From contig CAXYYC010000006.1 in NCBI GenBank assembly GCA_964293815.1, forward strand, positions 22,006-86,005: 64,000 nucleotides of DNA, written 5' to 3'. Below are positions 41,847 through 50,606 of this stretch, one piece after another. A model generated the notes under the pieces. That model was given only the letters and a program-made list of their open reading frames with translations, was not told where the DNA came from and made no database searches. Both the position numbers and the translations under genes were made by a program. Each line of letters begins with the position of its first letter. The first letter of the stretch is position 1. The DNA comes from CTSOIL-112 sp964293815. GTDB lineage: Bacteria > Pseudomonadota > Gammaproteobacteria > Burkholderiales > Burkholderiaceae.

Positions 41847-44162
41847 TCACTCCATGTGGTTCGGTACCAGAATTTCACGCGAGCCGTTGCTTTGCATCGG
41901 TGAGACCACACCGCTGCGCTCCATTTGCTCCAGCAAGCGCGCCGAGCGATTGTAGCCAATTCGGAACTCGCGCTGTACGGAGGAAATCGAGGCTTTTTTA
42001 CTGCGGATAATGAACGCCACCGCTTGATCGTACAGCGGATCGGCTTCAGAATCGCCGTCCTCACCGCTTTCACCATCCGCACCGGCTCCACCAGATAAAA
42101 CGTCTTCGATGTAGTTTGGTTGACCATGTTCGCGCAGGAATTCTGCCACACGGATCACTTCATCGTCTGAAGCAAACGCGCCATGAACGCGCACCGGTAA
42201 TCCCGTACCGGGTGCGAGATAGAGCATATCGCCCTGACCGAGCAAGGCTTCTGCGCCCTGCTGATCGAGAATCGTGCGTGAGTCGATTTTGCTGGACACT
42301 TGGAAGGCAATGCGCGTTGGTACGTTGGCCTTAATCAAGCCGGTAATCACGTCCACACTCGGGCGCTGGGTTGCCAAAATCAGGTGAATGCCTGCCGCGC
42401 GGGCCTTTTGTGCAATACGCGCAATCAGCTCCTCGACTTTTTTACCCACCACCATCATCAAGTCAGCCAATTCGTCAATCACGACGACAATCATCGGCAG
42501 TTTTTCGAGTGGTTCCGGGTCATCAGGCGTCAAGCTGAACGGATTCGGAATGTTTTCGCCTTTGGCGTGTGCTTCATCAATTTTTTTATTGTAGCCCGCC
42601 AAATTACGTGCGCCGAGCGTACTCATGAGCTTGTAGCGCCGCTCCATCTCGCCCACCGTCCAGTTGAGCGCGTGTCCGGCCTGTCGCATGTCGGTCACGA
42701 CGGGGCAGAGCAGATGCGGAATGCCTTCGTACACGCTCATTTCGAGCATTTTCGGGTCAATCAAAATCAGCCGAACTTGCTCCGGTGTGGCGCGGTAGAG
42801 CAGGGATAAAATCATGGTGTTAATCCCCACCGATTTACCTGAACCGGTCGTGCCCGCGACCAATAGATGCGGCATTTTCGCCAAATCGGCGACCATCGGA
42901 TTGCCGCCGATATCTTTACCCAGCGCCACGGTGAGCAATGAGTGCGCGTCGTGGTAAATTTGCGAGCCAATGATTTCAGACAAGCGCACGATTTGCCGTT
43001 TCGGATTGGGTAACTCCAGCGCCATGAAATTTTTGCCCGGAATGGTTTCGACCACGCGAATGGAGACCAAGGCGAGCGAACGCGCCAAATCTTTGGACAA
43101 ATTGACGATTTGGCTACCTTTCACGCCCGTCGCTGGTTCGATTTCGTAACGCGTCACCACAGGCCCCGGATAGGCGGCCACGACCTGCACTTCGACGCCA
43201 AAATCACGTAATTTTTTCTCAATCAGGCGCGAATTGAATTCCAGCGTATCGTGCGCCACAGTCTCTTGATTGCGATCCGCCGGATCAAGCAAAGCCAACT
43301 CAGGCAAGGATTTATCCGCCATTTCAGTAAACAGCGGTACTTGTTTTTCTTTTTGCCGACGTTGCGATTGCACCACTGGCGGCGCTGGCGGCTCAATGTG
43401 CACGGGCACGATTTTCTCAACGCGTTGCTTTTCCTGCGCCAATTCGCGCTGACGATCTGCAACCAAAGCAACTGCGACTTTTTCGTCCTTTTTCGCATCA
43501 AAATAGCCGAGCAATTTCATGACCGACAATTCTAAAGCCGTACCGACGCGCTCAAATACCGACAGCCACGAAAAGTTAAAAAACCAGCTCAAACCCGCGT
43601 AAAACAACACCACCAGCAGTAATGTGGTGAAAATCTGCCCCAAAACCGTCGTCAAACCTTTGGCAATCATCTCGCCAAGCACGCCGCCGTGGTCATACGG
43701 CAAAGGCACATTCCAGCCAACCGTATGCAGGTATTCCAAACCAACGCTGGTCAATAGCACCACGGCAAAACCCACGCGAAACAGCAGCGTATCGCGCTTT
43801 TCCTGCTCGGTTTTCACCAAGGCCGCGCGCTCCTGCGGCGTATACAAACTCAAACGCAGAAAACGCCGCACGCCACGGTAAATCGCCCAACCACAGAGCA
43901 ACACCCACCAATACGCCGACAGGCCAAACACATACAGCAAAGTCGCCGAAATCCACGCGCCCAAACTGCCGACCCAGTTGTGCACCTCTTTCACATCCGA
44001 ACCCGCGTGGAAAAACGACGGATCGCCCGGATCAAAACTGACCAGCATACTCAGTAAAGCCAAGCCCAGCAAGGCCAAAACAATCCATTTGGCCTCGCGA
44101 AACAACTGCTGTGTGCGCTCAGAAAACGACGAATTTTTTAAAACTTCAGGGGTAGTGCCCAT
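41847..44162 (-). CDS. ftsK: DNA translocase FtsK
   Basis: 771 residues from the ATG at 44162 (AGGTATCAC just before it). Four membrane spans lie within the first ~185 residues, followed by a short Pro/Gln-rich linker. The RecA-like motor has Walker A GTTGSGKS at about 440 and RLILIDPKMLEMSVYEGIPHLL. The C-terminal gamma winged-helix domain (YDQAVAFIIRSKKASISSVQREFRIGYNRSARLLEQME) reads polar DNA sequences and activates XerCD at dif. It acts at the septum in chromosome dimer resolution. The linker is short compared with E. coli FtsK (1329 residues), which is normal in betaproteobacteria. Confidence 0.97.
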   Translation of the reverse strand: MGTTPEVLKNSSFSERTQQLFREAKWIVLALLGLALLSMLVSFDPGDPSFFHAGSDVKEVHNWVGSLGAWISATLLYVFGLSAYWWVLLCGWAIYRGVRRFLRLSLYTPQERAALVKTEQEKRDTLLFRVGFAVVLLTSVGLEYLHTVGWNVPLPYDHGGVLGEMIAKGLTTVLGQIFTTLLLVVLFYAGLSWFFNFSWLSVFERVGTALELSVMKLLGYFDAKKDEKVAVALVADRQRELAQEKQRVEKIVPVHIEPPAPPVVQSQRRQKEKQVPLFTEMADKSLPELALLDPADRNQETVAHDTLEFNSRLIEKKLRDFGVEVQVVAAYPGPVVTRYEIEPATGVKGSQIVNLSKDLARSLALVSIRVVETIPGKNFMALELPNPKRQIVRLSEIIGSQIYHDAHSLLTVALGKDIGGNPMVADLAKMPHLLVAGTTGSGKSVGINTMILSLLYRATPEQVRLILIDPKMLEMSVYEGIPHLLCPVVTDMRQAGHALNWTVGEMERRYKLMSTLGARNLAGYNKKIDEAHAKGENIPNPFSLTPDDPEPLEKLPMIVVVIDELADLMMVVGKKVEELIARIAQKARAAGIHLILATQRPSVDVITGLIKANVPTRIAFQVSSKIDSRTILDQQGAEALLGQGDMLYLAPGTGLPVRVHGAFASDDEVIRVAEFLREHGQPNYIEDVLSGGAGADGESGEDGDSEADPLYDQAVAFIIRSKKASISSVQREFRIGYNRSARLLEQMERSGVVSPMQSNGSREILVPNHME

Positions 44163-44309
44163 GTGATACCTATTCAAACAAGTGTCAACCACGCGCAACA
44201 AGGCGTGGTCAAAAATCCAATGCCTGATATTCTAACGTGCTACGGTAAAAATCGCACGGAAAATACTGATTTGATTGATATTTAGTTATAAATTCAGTAC
44301 CACACACAG

Positions 44310-44345
44310 GCAAAAAGAAACCCAAATCGACTCGATTTGGGTTCA
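44310..44345 (-). terminator. Intrinsic terminator of lysA
   Basis: On the minus strand AACCCAAATCGA-G-TCGATTTGGGTT is followed by TCTTTTTG. It starts about 20 bases beyond the lysA stop. Confidence 0.85.
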
Positions 44346-44364
44346 TGCTCAAGACCGACAGACA

Positions 44365-45675
44365 TCACACTTCATGCGCCCACAGCTCAGTCAGCACTTC
44401 ACGCCGGCGAATCACCCGCGCATCCGCGCCATCGACCAGCACCTCAGCCGGACGCGTGCGCGTATTGTAATTCGAACTCATGCTAAAGCCATATGCACCC
44501 GCAGACAGCACCGCCAGCACATCGCCCTGTTTGACTTTCAAGGTACGCTCCTGCGCCAGCCAGTCGCTCGACTCGCACACCGGCCCGACCACATCGTACA
44601 CCTGCGCAGGCACATCATCGTGCACCGTGCAGTTCTCGACGCCGACCCACGCTTCATACAGCGCAGGGCGGATAAAATCATTCATGCCCGCATCAACGAT
44701 GGCAAAATTTTTATCATCGTTGTGTTTCAAATACTCTACCTGCGTGAGCAACACGCACGAGTTAGCGACCAACGAGCGCCCGGGTTCAAACAGCAAATCA
44801 TGCGCAAAGCCCGCATCACGCAAACCTTTGAGCGACTGCTCAATCAATTCGCGCGGCGCAGGCGGCGTTTCATCGCGATAACGCACGCCCAATCCGCCAC
44901 CCAAATCAATGTGCGTCAATTCAATGCCGACCGCGCGCAGTTGGCGCACCAGTTCAAACAAACGGTTTTGCGCATCCAAAAACGGCGACAGCTCGGTGAT
45001 CTGCGAGCCAATATGATAGTCAATGCCAATCACGTCCAAGCCCGGCAAACTCGCCGCACGCTGATACACCGCGAGCGCATCGGTGTGCGCAATCCCGAAT
45101 TTATTGCCGCGCAGACCGGTTGAAATATATGGGTGGGTTTTCGCGTCCACATCCGGATTGACCCGCAGAGAAATCGGCGCACGCTTGCCCATGCGCAAAG
45201 CGATTTCATTCAGACGTTCCAATTCCGCCGCCGACTCAGCATTGAAACAAAAAATCCCCTGCGCCAGCGCAAAGGTGATTTCACGTTCCGACTTCGCCAC
45301 ACCTGAGAACACCACACGGTTCGCCGGTGCGCCCGCCGCCAAAGCACGAGCGATTTCACCCTCAGACACCGTGTCAAAAAACGCGCCGCGCTCGGCGAAC
45401 AATCGCAGAATATTCAAATTCGAGCAGGCTTTAACCGCGTAGCACACATGAATATTGCGCTCATTCGTCGGATACTGCCACGCCGCCCAATCCGCCAGCA
45501 ATTGTGCCTGCGAGTAGACATACAGCGGTGTGCCGAACTGTTTGGCCAGCGCATTAAGTGCGGCGTTTTCAAGGAACAATTGCGTTCCTGCCTCGCTCGA
45601 ACGCGCGGATAACTGGGGCACGGGATAGGGTGAATTCATTGATGAACCCACGGACGAACTCTCGGATAAACTCAT
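44365..45675 (-). CDS. lysA: Diaminopimelate decarboxylase
   Basis: PLP enzyme making L-lysine from meso-diaminopimelate. 436 residues from the ATG at 45675. An in-frame ATG at 45639 (MNSPYPVP) and a TTG three codons upstream are alternatives. PLP lysine 82 lies in VCYAVKACSN, then GLRGNKFGIA, DYHIGSQITELSPF, THIDLGGGLGV, EPGRSLVANSC, and C-terminal CESSDWLAQER and AGAYGFSMSSNYN. It follows lptM as usual (lptM-lysA), with a divergent cyaY. Confidence 0.97.
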   Translation of the reverse strand: MSLSESSSVGSSMNSPYPVPQLSARSSEAGTQLFLENAALNALAKQFGTPLYVYSQAQLLADWAAWQYPTNERNIHVCYAVKACSNLNILRLFAERGAFFDTVSEGEIARALAAGAPANRVVFSGVAKSEREITFALAQGIFCFNAESAAELERLNEIALRMGKRAPISLRVNPDVDAKTHPYISTGLRGNKFGIAHTDALAVYQRAASLPGLDVIGIDYHIGSQITELSPFLDAQNRLFELVRQLRAVGIELTHIDLGGGLGVRYRDETPPAPRELIEQSLKGLRDAGFAHDLLFEPGRSLVANSCVLLTQVEYLKHNDDKNFAIVDAGMNDFIRPALYEAWVGVENCTVHDDVPAQVYDVVGPVCESSDWLAQERTLKVKQGDVLAVLSAGAYGFSMSSNYNTRTRPAEVLVDGADARVIRRREVLTELWAHEV

Positions 45676-45707
45676 TGAAACCAAGCCTTTTATTGAATGA
45701 AAATAAA

Positions 45708-45917
45708 TTATTTTTTAACGCCCATACCCGACTCATCGACCGGCGCGACGTGCAGAGCGCCATCGATTTTCTGCTGCTCTACCGGCGGCTGCATGGATAC
45801 CGATGTTGGCGGCATAACCAACGGCCCTTTGAACCCGCACGCGCTCACGCACGCGCTCATCACGCCCAGCGCCACTGCCGTTTTCATCGCCGCCTGCAAA
45901 GTCAAAGCCTGATTCAT
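45708..45917 (-). CDS. lptM: LptM (YifL) LPS-assembly lipoprotein
   Basis: 69 residues from the ATG at 45917. An ATG ten codons later gives a more typical signal length. The lipobox SACVSACGFKGPLVMPP, with the acylated Cys in CGFKGPL, is the hallmark of this very small outer-membrane lipoprotein. LptM binds and helps mature the LptDE translocon. The remaining tail is Pro/Gln/Val-rich and disordered. It sits in the usual place before lysA and opposite cyaY. Confidence 0.88.
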   Translation of the reverse strand: MNQALTLQAAMKTAVALGVMSACVSACGFKGPLVMPPTSVSMQPPVEQQKIDGALHVAPVDESGMGVKK

Positions 45918-45957
45918 ATATAATCCGTCCGTTGAGTCAATCATGGAAAGCGCTATT

Positions 45958-46254
45958 ATGACCGAAACCGAATATTTACAACAGGCAAAACGCCTGTTTG
46001 ATGCAATCATGTCACACATCGAGGAGGTGCATCCCGATCTGGAAACCCAAGCCCACGGCGCGATTCTCGAAATCGAAAACGACGACGGACAAAAAGTCAT
46101 CATCAATCAGCAAGCGGCCATGCAAGAAGTCTGGCTCGCCTCACGCGCCGGTGGCTATCATTTTAAATTTGCTAATGATGAATGGATTAATACCCGCGAC
46201 GGACGGAGTTTTTGGGACTATTTGGCAGAGGCGGTGGCGGGCTTAAGCGACTGA
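45958..46254 (+). CDS. cyaY: Frataxin-like iron donor CyaY
   Basis: 98 residues from the ATG at 45958. An ATG five codons upstream is possible. Frataxin fold: acidic N-terminal helix (TETEYLQQAKRLFDAIMSHIEEV), then LEIENDDGQKVIINQQAAMQEVWLAS and GYHFKF, ending DGRSFWDYLAEAVAGL. It regulates or supplies iron for iron-sulfur cluster assembly. It points toward and ends 20 bases from the Ftr1 gene, so an iron-use gene abuts the iron-uptake block. Confidence 0.95.
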   Translation: MTETEYLQQAKRLFDAIMSHIEEVHPDLETQAHGAILEIENDDGQKVIINQQAAMQEVWLASRAGGYHFKFANDEWINTRDGRSFWDYLAEAVAGLSD

Positions 46255-46273
46255 AGCGCACACCCACCGTATT

Positions 46274-47383
46274 TCACAATTGCGCCAGCACAGGCCTTTG
46301 GCGCACACGCACCCAAGCCAGAGCGGCCAGAATCACCAACATTCCGAGCATAAAGAACACCACCTGCGTTTGCGACGGTTGTGCATCATAGCCCATCAAG
46401 GCGTGCAAAAACTCACCCGCAACACTGTCATTGCCCAGCCAAGCAGAACTGTCCCACAGAGGTGTCGCACCGTTAGGCAGCAAGCCCATTTGCACCAAAC
46501 GATTGCCCAGTTGCGAAGCCATACCCGAAGCGAGCAAGATAACCAAGACATTGGTGACGTTGAATATCTGCGACACGGGAATGCGATTCAATCCGAGATA
46601 GAGTAAAACCCCGATCAATGCGCCCAAAAGCAAACCGACTGCACCACCGAGCCAAATATCTGTGGTGTTTAAAGGTGGCGCAGGTGATTCAGGCGATGTC
46701 GTTTGCATCGGCGTAGGCTCAACACCACTGGTCGGTGCAGATGCGGTTAAATCCAAAGTCGTGGGCAAAGGTTCAAACGCTGGTGCAGGTGCAGATGCTG
46801 GCGCAGGAGCTGATGCGGTCAAGTCCAAGGTGGTGGGTAAAGCGCCCGCGTTGGTATTTGCGCTTGCCGAACCGCCCGTTGCCGTCAAATCCAGTTGATT
46901 CGGCAAACTCGGATTGGCGGGCGTAGCCTGCACTTCAGATGCCGTCTGCGTGGGCATGTTCGCCGCCAAAGCACCGTGTACAAACAACACGGTCTCCGAA
47001 CCCTCGCGCAACACCATCATCGCCACGGCGATCATGATCGCCATCATCGTGGTGCGCCCATTGCGCGCTGATTGTCCCATTTGTTTTGCCTGCTGCACCA
47101 ACTCTTTGCCATGCTGGCTCGACCACACCACATGCCACGTGAGCATCGCAAAGGCCAAGGCCAAAATCACTACCTGCAACCAGTCCTGTCCAGAGCCATC
47201 CGCCCAATCGTTGATTGAGCGCATACTCAACGCCACAGCAACCGAGCCGATCACCCCCAACAACACGCCCAAACTCAACCAGCCGCCGCGACGTGCAATC
47301 CCTTTGGTAGCGGCGGCCATGATGCCGATAAATAAGGCGGCCTCCAGTGTTTCGCGAAACACGATTAAACCTGTGGTGTACAT
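46274..47383 (-). CDS. FTR1-family iron permease with an inserted repetitive linker
   Basis: 369 residues, about seven membrane spans. The two REXXE iron-transport motifs are RETLE at 10-14 and REGSE at 126-130, in spans 1 and 4. Between span 4 and the next (about 141-240) lies a 100-residue Ala/Pro/Thr-rich segment with three LPxxLDLTA repeats (160-168, 182-190, 206-214), unusual for this family. It is the last gene of the iron block and follows the cupredoxin-like gene by 57 bases. Related bacterial systems pair Ftr1 with EfeO/P19-type periplasmic proteins for ferrous iron uptake. Confidence 0.9.
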   Translation of the reverse strand: MYTTGLIVFRETLEAALFIGIMAAATKGIARRGGWLSLGVLLGVIGSVAVALSMRSINDWADGSGQDWLQVVILALAFAMLTWHVVWSSQHGKELVQQAKQMGQSARNGRTTMMAIMIAVAMMVLREGSETVLFVHGALAANMPTQTASEVQATPANPSLPNQLDLTATGGSASANTNAGALPTTLDLTASAPAPASAPAPAFEPLPTTLDLTASAPTSGVEPTPMQTTSPESPAPPLNTTDIWLGGAVGLLLGALIGVLLYLGLNRIPVSQIFNVTNVLVILLASGMASQLGNRLVQMGLLPNGATPLWDSSAWLGNDSVAGEFLHALMGYDAQPSQTQVVFFMLGMLVILAALAWVRVRQRPVLAQL

Positions 47384-47440
47384 AAACCTCCCGTTTTGTT
47401 CTTTTTATCTAACGCGCTTATTGAACGCACTTATGAACGC

Positions 47441-47806
47441 TCATTGCGCAATAATCCAACCCTGCGCCGTTTTGAGATTAAACTCGCCAAAAAAGTTGTA
47501 TTGCCCCGGCTTTAACGGTGCGACAAACACCGTAATTCGTCCACCCCCCTGAACAATTTTTTCAAACTTCATTTGATCCGACTCAAACTCTTCGGGGGTG
47601 CGATCCAGATTGGTCACCACTAATTTGAGCGGTTTTCCAGCGGGCACTTTGATCTGGCTGGGGTAAAACTGATGGTTTTTAATGCTGATATTCGCGGTCA
47701 AAACCTCTTGTGCTGATGCGGCCATACTGCCCAAACCGAGCGTCACCAAAACCGCCAAAGCGGTGATGCGACGTAGCACACGCGAAAATTGCTGTATTTT
47801 GTTCAT
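47441..47806 (-). CDS. Periplasmic cupredoxin-like protein, probable iron permease partner
   Basis: 121 residues from the ATG at 47806 (GGAAAGG eight bases upstream). The signal peptide ends at AASAQ (near 33). The mature part is a small cupredoxin-like beta domain: LTANISIKNHQFYPSQIKVPAGKPLKLVVTNLD, EEFES, and GQYNFFGEFNLKTAQGWI. The His and Glu/Met residues could bind copper or iron, but a full type 1 copper site is not present. EfeO N-domains and FetP-like proteins have the same look. It lies between exbD and Ftr1 on the same strand, and likely oxidises or hands over Fe(II) to Ftr1. Confidence 0.85.
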   Translation of the reverse strand: MNKIQQFSRVLRRITALAVLVTLGLGSMAASAQEVLTANISIKNHQFYPSQIKVPAGKPLKLVVTNLDRTPEEFESDQMKFEKIVQGGGRITVFVAPLKPGQYNFFGEFNLKTAQGWIIAQ

Positions 47807-47821
47807 AGTCAATGCCTTTCC

Positions 47822-48229
47822 TTAATTCGGTACCGTAATCAGCGACACCTTGTGAATGCCCGCATTCTGAATCTGCGCCATCACACCAGCCACATGCTGA
47901 TACGCGGTGTCTTTATCCGCGCGCACCTGCACCTGCGCATTGGCCTGCGCCCCAGTTTCGGTAAACAAGCGCGCCAATGTCGGCGCATCCACAACCTGTT
48001 GATTCCAATACACCTGCCCCTGCGCATTCACCGACAATTGCACCGGCGGTACCTCAGGGGTATGCACCTGCGTGCTGGCTTGGGGTAGATTGATTTTGAT
48101 CGAGTGCTGAATCACCGGCATGGTAATCATGAAGATAATCAACAGCACCAGCATCACATCGACCAAGGGTGTCATATTGATTTCCGACATCACCTCTTCT
48201 TGCCCCTCATAGTTGGATAACTGCATCAT
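47822..48229 (-). CDS. exbD: Biopolymer transport protein ExbD
   Basis: 135 residues. One N-terminal membrane span with the proton-coupling Asp in INMTPLVDVMLVLLIIFMIT, then a periplasmic domain (VQLSVNAQGQVYWNQQVVD; VQVRADKDTAYQHVAGVMAQIQ). The start overlaps the exbB stop (TGATG). With ExbB it uses proton motive force to energise TonB. Confidence 0.94.
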   Translation of the reverse strand: MMQLSNYEGQEEVMSEINMTPLVDVMLVLLIIFMITMPVIQHSIKINLPQASTQVHTPEVPPVQLSVNAQGQVYWNQQVVDAPTLARLFTETGAQANAQVQVRADKDTAYQHVAGVMAQIQNAGIHKVSLITVPN

Positions 48230-48972
48230 CAGCCTCCTGCATGGATGGGCATGGATGGTTGCACTGTACCCGTTCGAACTGGTTCCGCTTTGCGCTCAAT
48301 CCGCGAACCAGTGATGAAATAGGCGTGCAAATCGTGCGCGAAGTTCCCCAAACGCGCCATGATGGATTTGTGCTGGCGTAACAGTGCGTTATAGCCCAGT
48401 ACCGCCGGAATTGCGACCGCCAAGCCCAAGGCCGTCATAATCAATGCCTCACCCACCGGACCGGCCACCTGATCCAAACCGACTTGCCCCGAACTACCGA
48501 TATTCAGCAAAGCGTGGTAAATCCCCCAGACCGTACCGAACAGTCCAACAAACGGCGCGGTACTGCCTACTGACGCCAACACCGACAGCCCCGAACTCAA
48601 ATGCGCCGAACTATTGTCAAGCGAGCGGCGCAAACAGCTGGACAGCCACTCACTGACATTCAGAGCGCCATGCAAGTCCTCGCGGTTATCAGCATGATGC
48701 TCCACCGCCTGCAAGCCATCGAGCGCCAAATGGCGAAACACATTATCGGTTTTGGCCTGTCCCAAGGTATTTAGACCCTCGGCAAAATTCTTGCTGTGCC
48801 AAAAATACTCCGCCACCCGCCGTTGCTGTTGACGCAAACGCCAAAACACCAGCGCCTTGTAGACAATGACCACCCACGAGACAATCGACATGGCCAGCAA
48901 AAACAACGCCACCGCGTGCGACACCCAATCACCCTGTTGCCAAAAATGGCTCATTCCATATGTTTCATTCAT
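48229..48972 (-). CDS. exbB: Biopolymer transport protein ExbB (MotA/TolQ family)
   Basis: 247 residues with three membrane spans (about 16-38, 130-155 and 170-195). Conserved: LASVGSTAPFVGLFGTVWGIYHAL and VGEALIMTALGLAVAIPAVLGYN. It forms the pentameric proton channel around ExbD. It follows tonB by 38 bases. The tonB-exbB-exbD order on one strand is usual for iron-dedicated Ton systems in betaproteobacteria. Confidence 0.95.
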   Translation of the reverse strand: MNETYGMSHFWQQGDWVSHAVALFLLAMSIVSWVVIVYKALVFWRLRQQQRRVAEYFWHSKNFAEGLNTLGQAKTDNVFRHLALDGLQAVEHHADNREDLHGALNVSEWLSSCLRRSLDNSSAHLSSGLSVLASVGSTAPFVGLFGTVWGIYHALLNIGSSGQVGLDQVAGPVGEALIMTALGLAVAIPAVLGYNALLRQHKSIMARLGNFAHDLHAYFITGSRIERKAEPVRTGTVQPSMPIHAGG

Positions 48973-49010
48973 AAATCTTAATCACTCACTCATTAATTGA
49001 ATTGCAGCCA

Positions 49011-49763
49011 TCATCTGGCCTTAAACAAAATCGGCAAATTAAATGCACGCTGCGCACAACCGGCGTTCGCCTTAAAGCGCGCATTACGAGCACTATTGAG
49101 CGCAAACTGATCCAAAGCCGAATCACCACTGCTGCGCGCCAAAGAAACGGCGGAAACCGAACCATTGGCATTGCGCGTCATGTACAACAGCACCGTGCTG
49201 TTCTGCCGCAACAAACCCGGATAGCGGCGATTAAACCCAACCAAGGTACTGCACTCAGCCACCGACGCAGTACCAGCACCCTGCATCGAACCCTGACCTA
49301 CCCCACTGCTATTGGATGAGGTCGCGGTCGATGCTGTACTACTTTGCACGCTGCTCGCCTGAGACGAAGCACTGGAAGCCGTCGACGACACCATCTGCGC
49401 CGCAGGCACACGCTGATCACGCACTGGTAAAGGCTGAGTCACCCGCACAGGCGTGGGATTAATCACCTTTGGCGTAGGCGTCTTAGGTACTAGCGCTTGT
49501 GCTACCGGCTCAGGCACTGGCGGCGAATCAAGCTCCGTTGATTCTGATTCGAGCACCACCACTGTTTCGCGCTCGCCTGCGGCCAAATGCGCCTGCACCG
49601 GCTGACTGGTCCAGCGCATCAGCGCAAACAGCGCCAGCAGATGCAGTACAATCACCGCCACGCTCAAATACAGCTTGAGTTTGACGCGATCCGCATTCTG
49701 TGGCGACAGCCGCATGGCCTGTACCACATACGCACTGTCCAAGGCCAAATTAAACCGCCCCAT
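49011..49763 (-). CDS. tonB: TonB family energy-transducing protein
   Basis: 250 residues. One membrane span (KLYLSVAVIVLHLLALFALMRW, about 29-50), a Pro/Val and Ser/Thr/Ala-rich periplasmic stretch (VPEPVAQALVPKTPTPKVINPTPVRV; Ser-rich 120-160), then the TonB C-terminal domain (about 165-250). The C-terminal domain carries two Cys (AECSTLVGFNRRYPG and NAGCAQRAFNLPILF). The proline-rich rod is short. It probably serves the adjacent Fiu-like receptor. Confidence 0.92.
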   Translation of the reverse strand: MGRFNLALDSAYVVQAMRLSPQNADRVKLKLYLSVAVIVLHLLALFALMRWTSQPVQAHLAAGERETVVVLESESTELDSPPVPEPVAQALVPKTPTPKVINPTPVRVTQPLPVRDQRVPAAQMVSSTASSASSQASSVQSSTASTATSSNSSGVGQGSMQGAGTASVAECSTLVGFNRRYPGLLRQNSTVLLYMTRNANGSVSAVSLARSSGDSALDQFALNSARNARFKANAGCAQRAFNLPILFKAR

Positions 49764-49828
49764 AAATCCATCCTATTTCTAACATCATTGACCATTGTTT
49801 CCAATGCACACAGCACACAACGCACCGA

Positions 49829-50527
49829 TCATGAGTCCGCCCACATGCGCAACAGATTGTGGTAACAGCCGGTCAACTGCACCAATGCCGCACCGTCTTC
49901 TGTATGCCCCGCTTGTGTGCGCTCGGCACGCAAATTGACAATGGACACGTCCAAGTCAAACAGCAAGCGGCGGCGTCCATCCGAGCGCACCATGGATTCA
50001 AGCCAAAAAAACGAGCACACGCGCGTGCCTACCGTGACAGGTTCAACCCGATGAACACTGGAGGACGGGTATAAAATCGCATCACCCGCCGCCAACTTGA
50101 CCCGATGGTCGCCATAGGTATCCTCCACCACCAACTCGCCGCCCTCATATTCATGCGGCTCATTCAAAAACACCGTCATGGACAAATCAGTACGCACCCA
50201 ATCGGGATGCTCTTTGCCACGAATCGCGTTATCAATGTGATTGCCAAATGAATTCATCGAGCCGTCGTAACGATTGAACAACGGCGGATAGATTTTTTTC
50301 GGCAAAGCCGCACTGAAAAACAAGGCGTTGCGTTTGAGCGCATTGAGGATGTGCATCCGCGCCATGACCGCTTGCGCATCGTTTTCCGGCAATTGGCGAT
50401 TGTTTTTCACCTGATTGGACTGCGTTCCCGCAGTGACCGCACCAGAGACCCAACCGGCCTGCGCCATCAATTCTTGACAGATGCGCAATTCGTCGGCATT
50501 GAGTAAATTCGGGATTCGAAGCATCAT
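49829..50527 (-). CDS. piuC: PKHD-type Fe(II)/2-oxoglutarate hydroxylase PiuC (YbiX)
   Basis: 232 residues. Double-stranded beta-helix dioxygenase with iron ligands His97 and Asp99 (GNHIDNAIR) and His159 (SSSVHRVEPVT), and Arg169 for 2-oxoglutarate. Genes of this family are regularly linked to catecholate siderophore receptors (ybiX-fiu in E. coli, piuC-piuA in Pseudomonas), as here, 79 bases after the receptor. The substrate is not known and may be a siderophore or its receptor. Confidence 0.94.
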   Translation of the reverse strand: MMLRIPNLLNADELRICQELMAQAGWVSGAVTAGTQSNQVKNNRQLPENDAQAVMARMHILNALKRNALFFSAALPKKIYPPLFNRYDGSMNSFGNHIDNAIRGKEHPDWVRTDLSMTVFLNEPHEYEGGELVVEDTYGDHRVKLAAGDAILYPSSSVHRVEPVTVGTRVCSFFWLESMVRSDGRRRLLFDLDVSIVNLRAERTQAGHTEDGAALVQLTGCYHNLLRMWADS

Positions 50528-50606
50528 GATGCTGTTTCCTTATTGCTTGGTTATCGCTCATTCAGCGCCCGCCTGTATCAAACCCGCAGGCGCTGACGAC
50601 CTAAAG

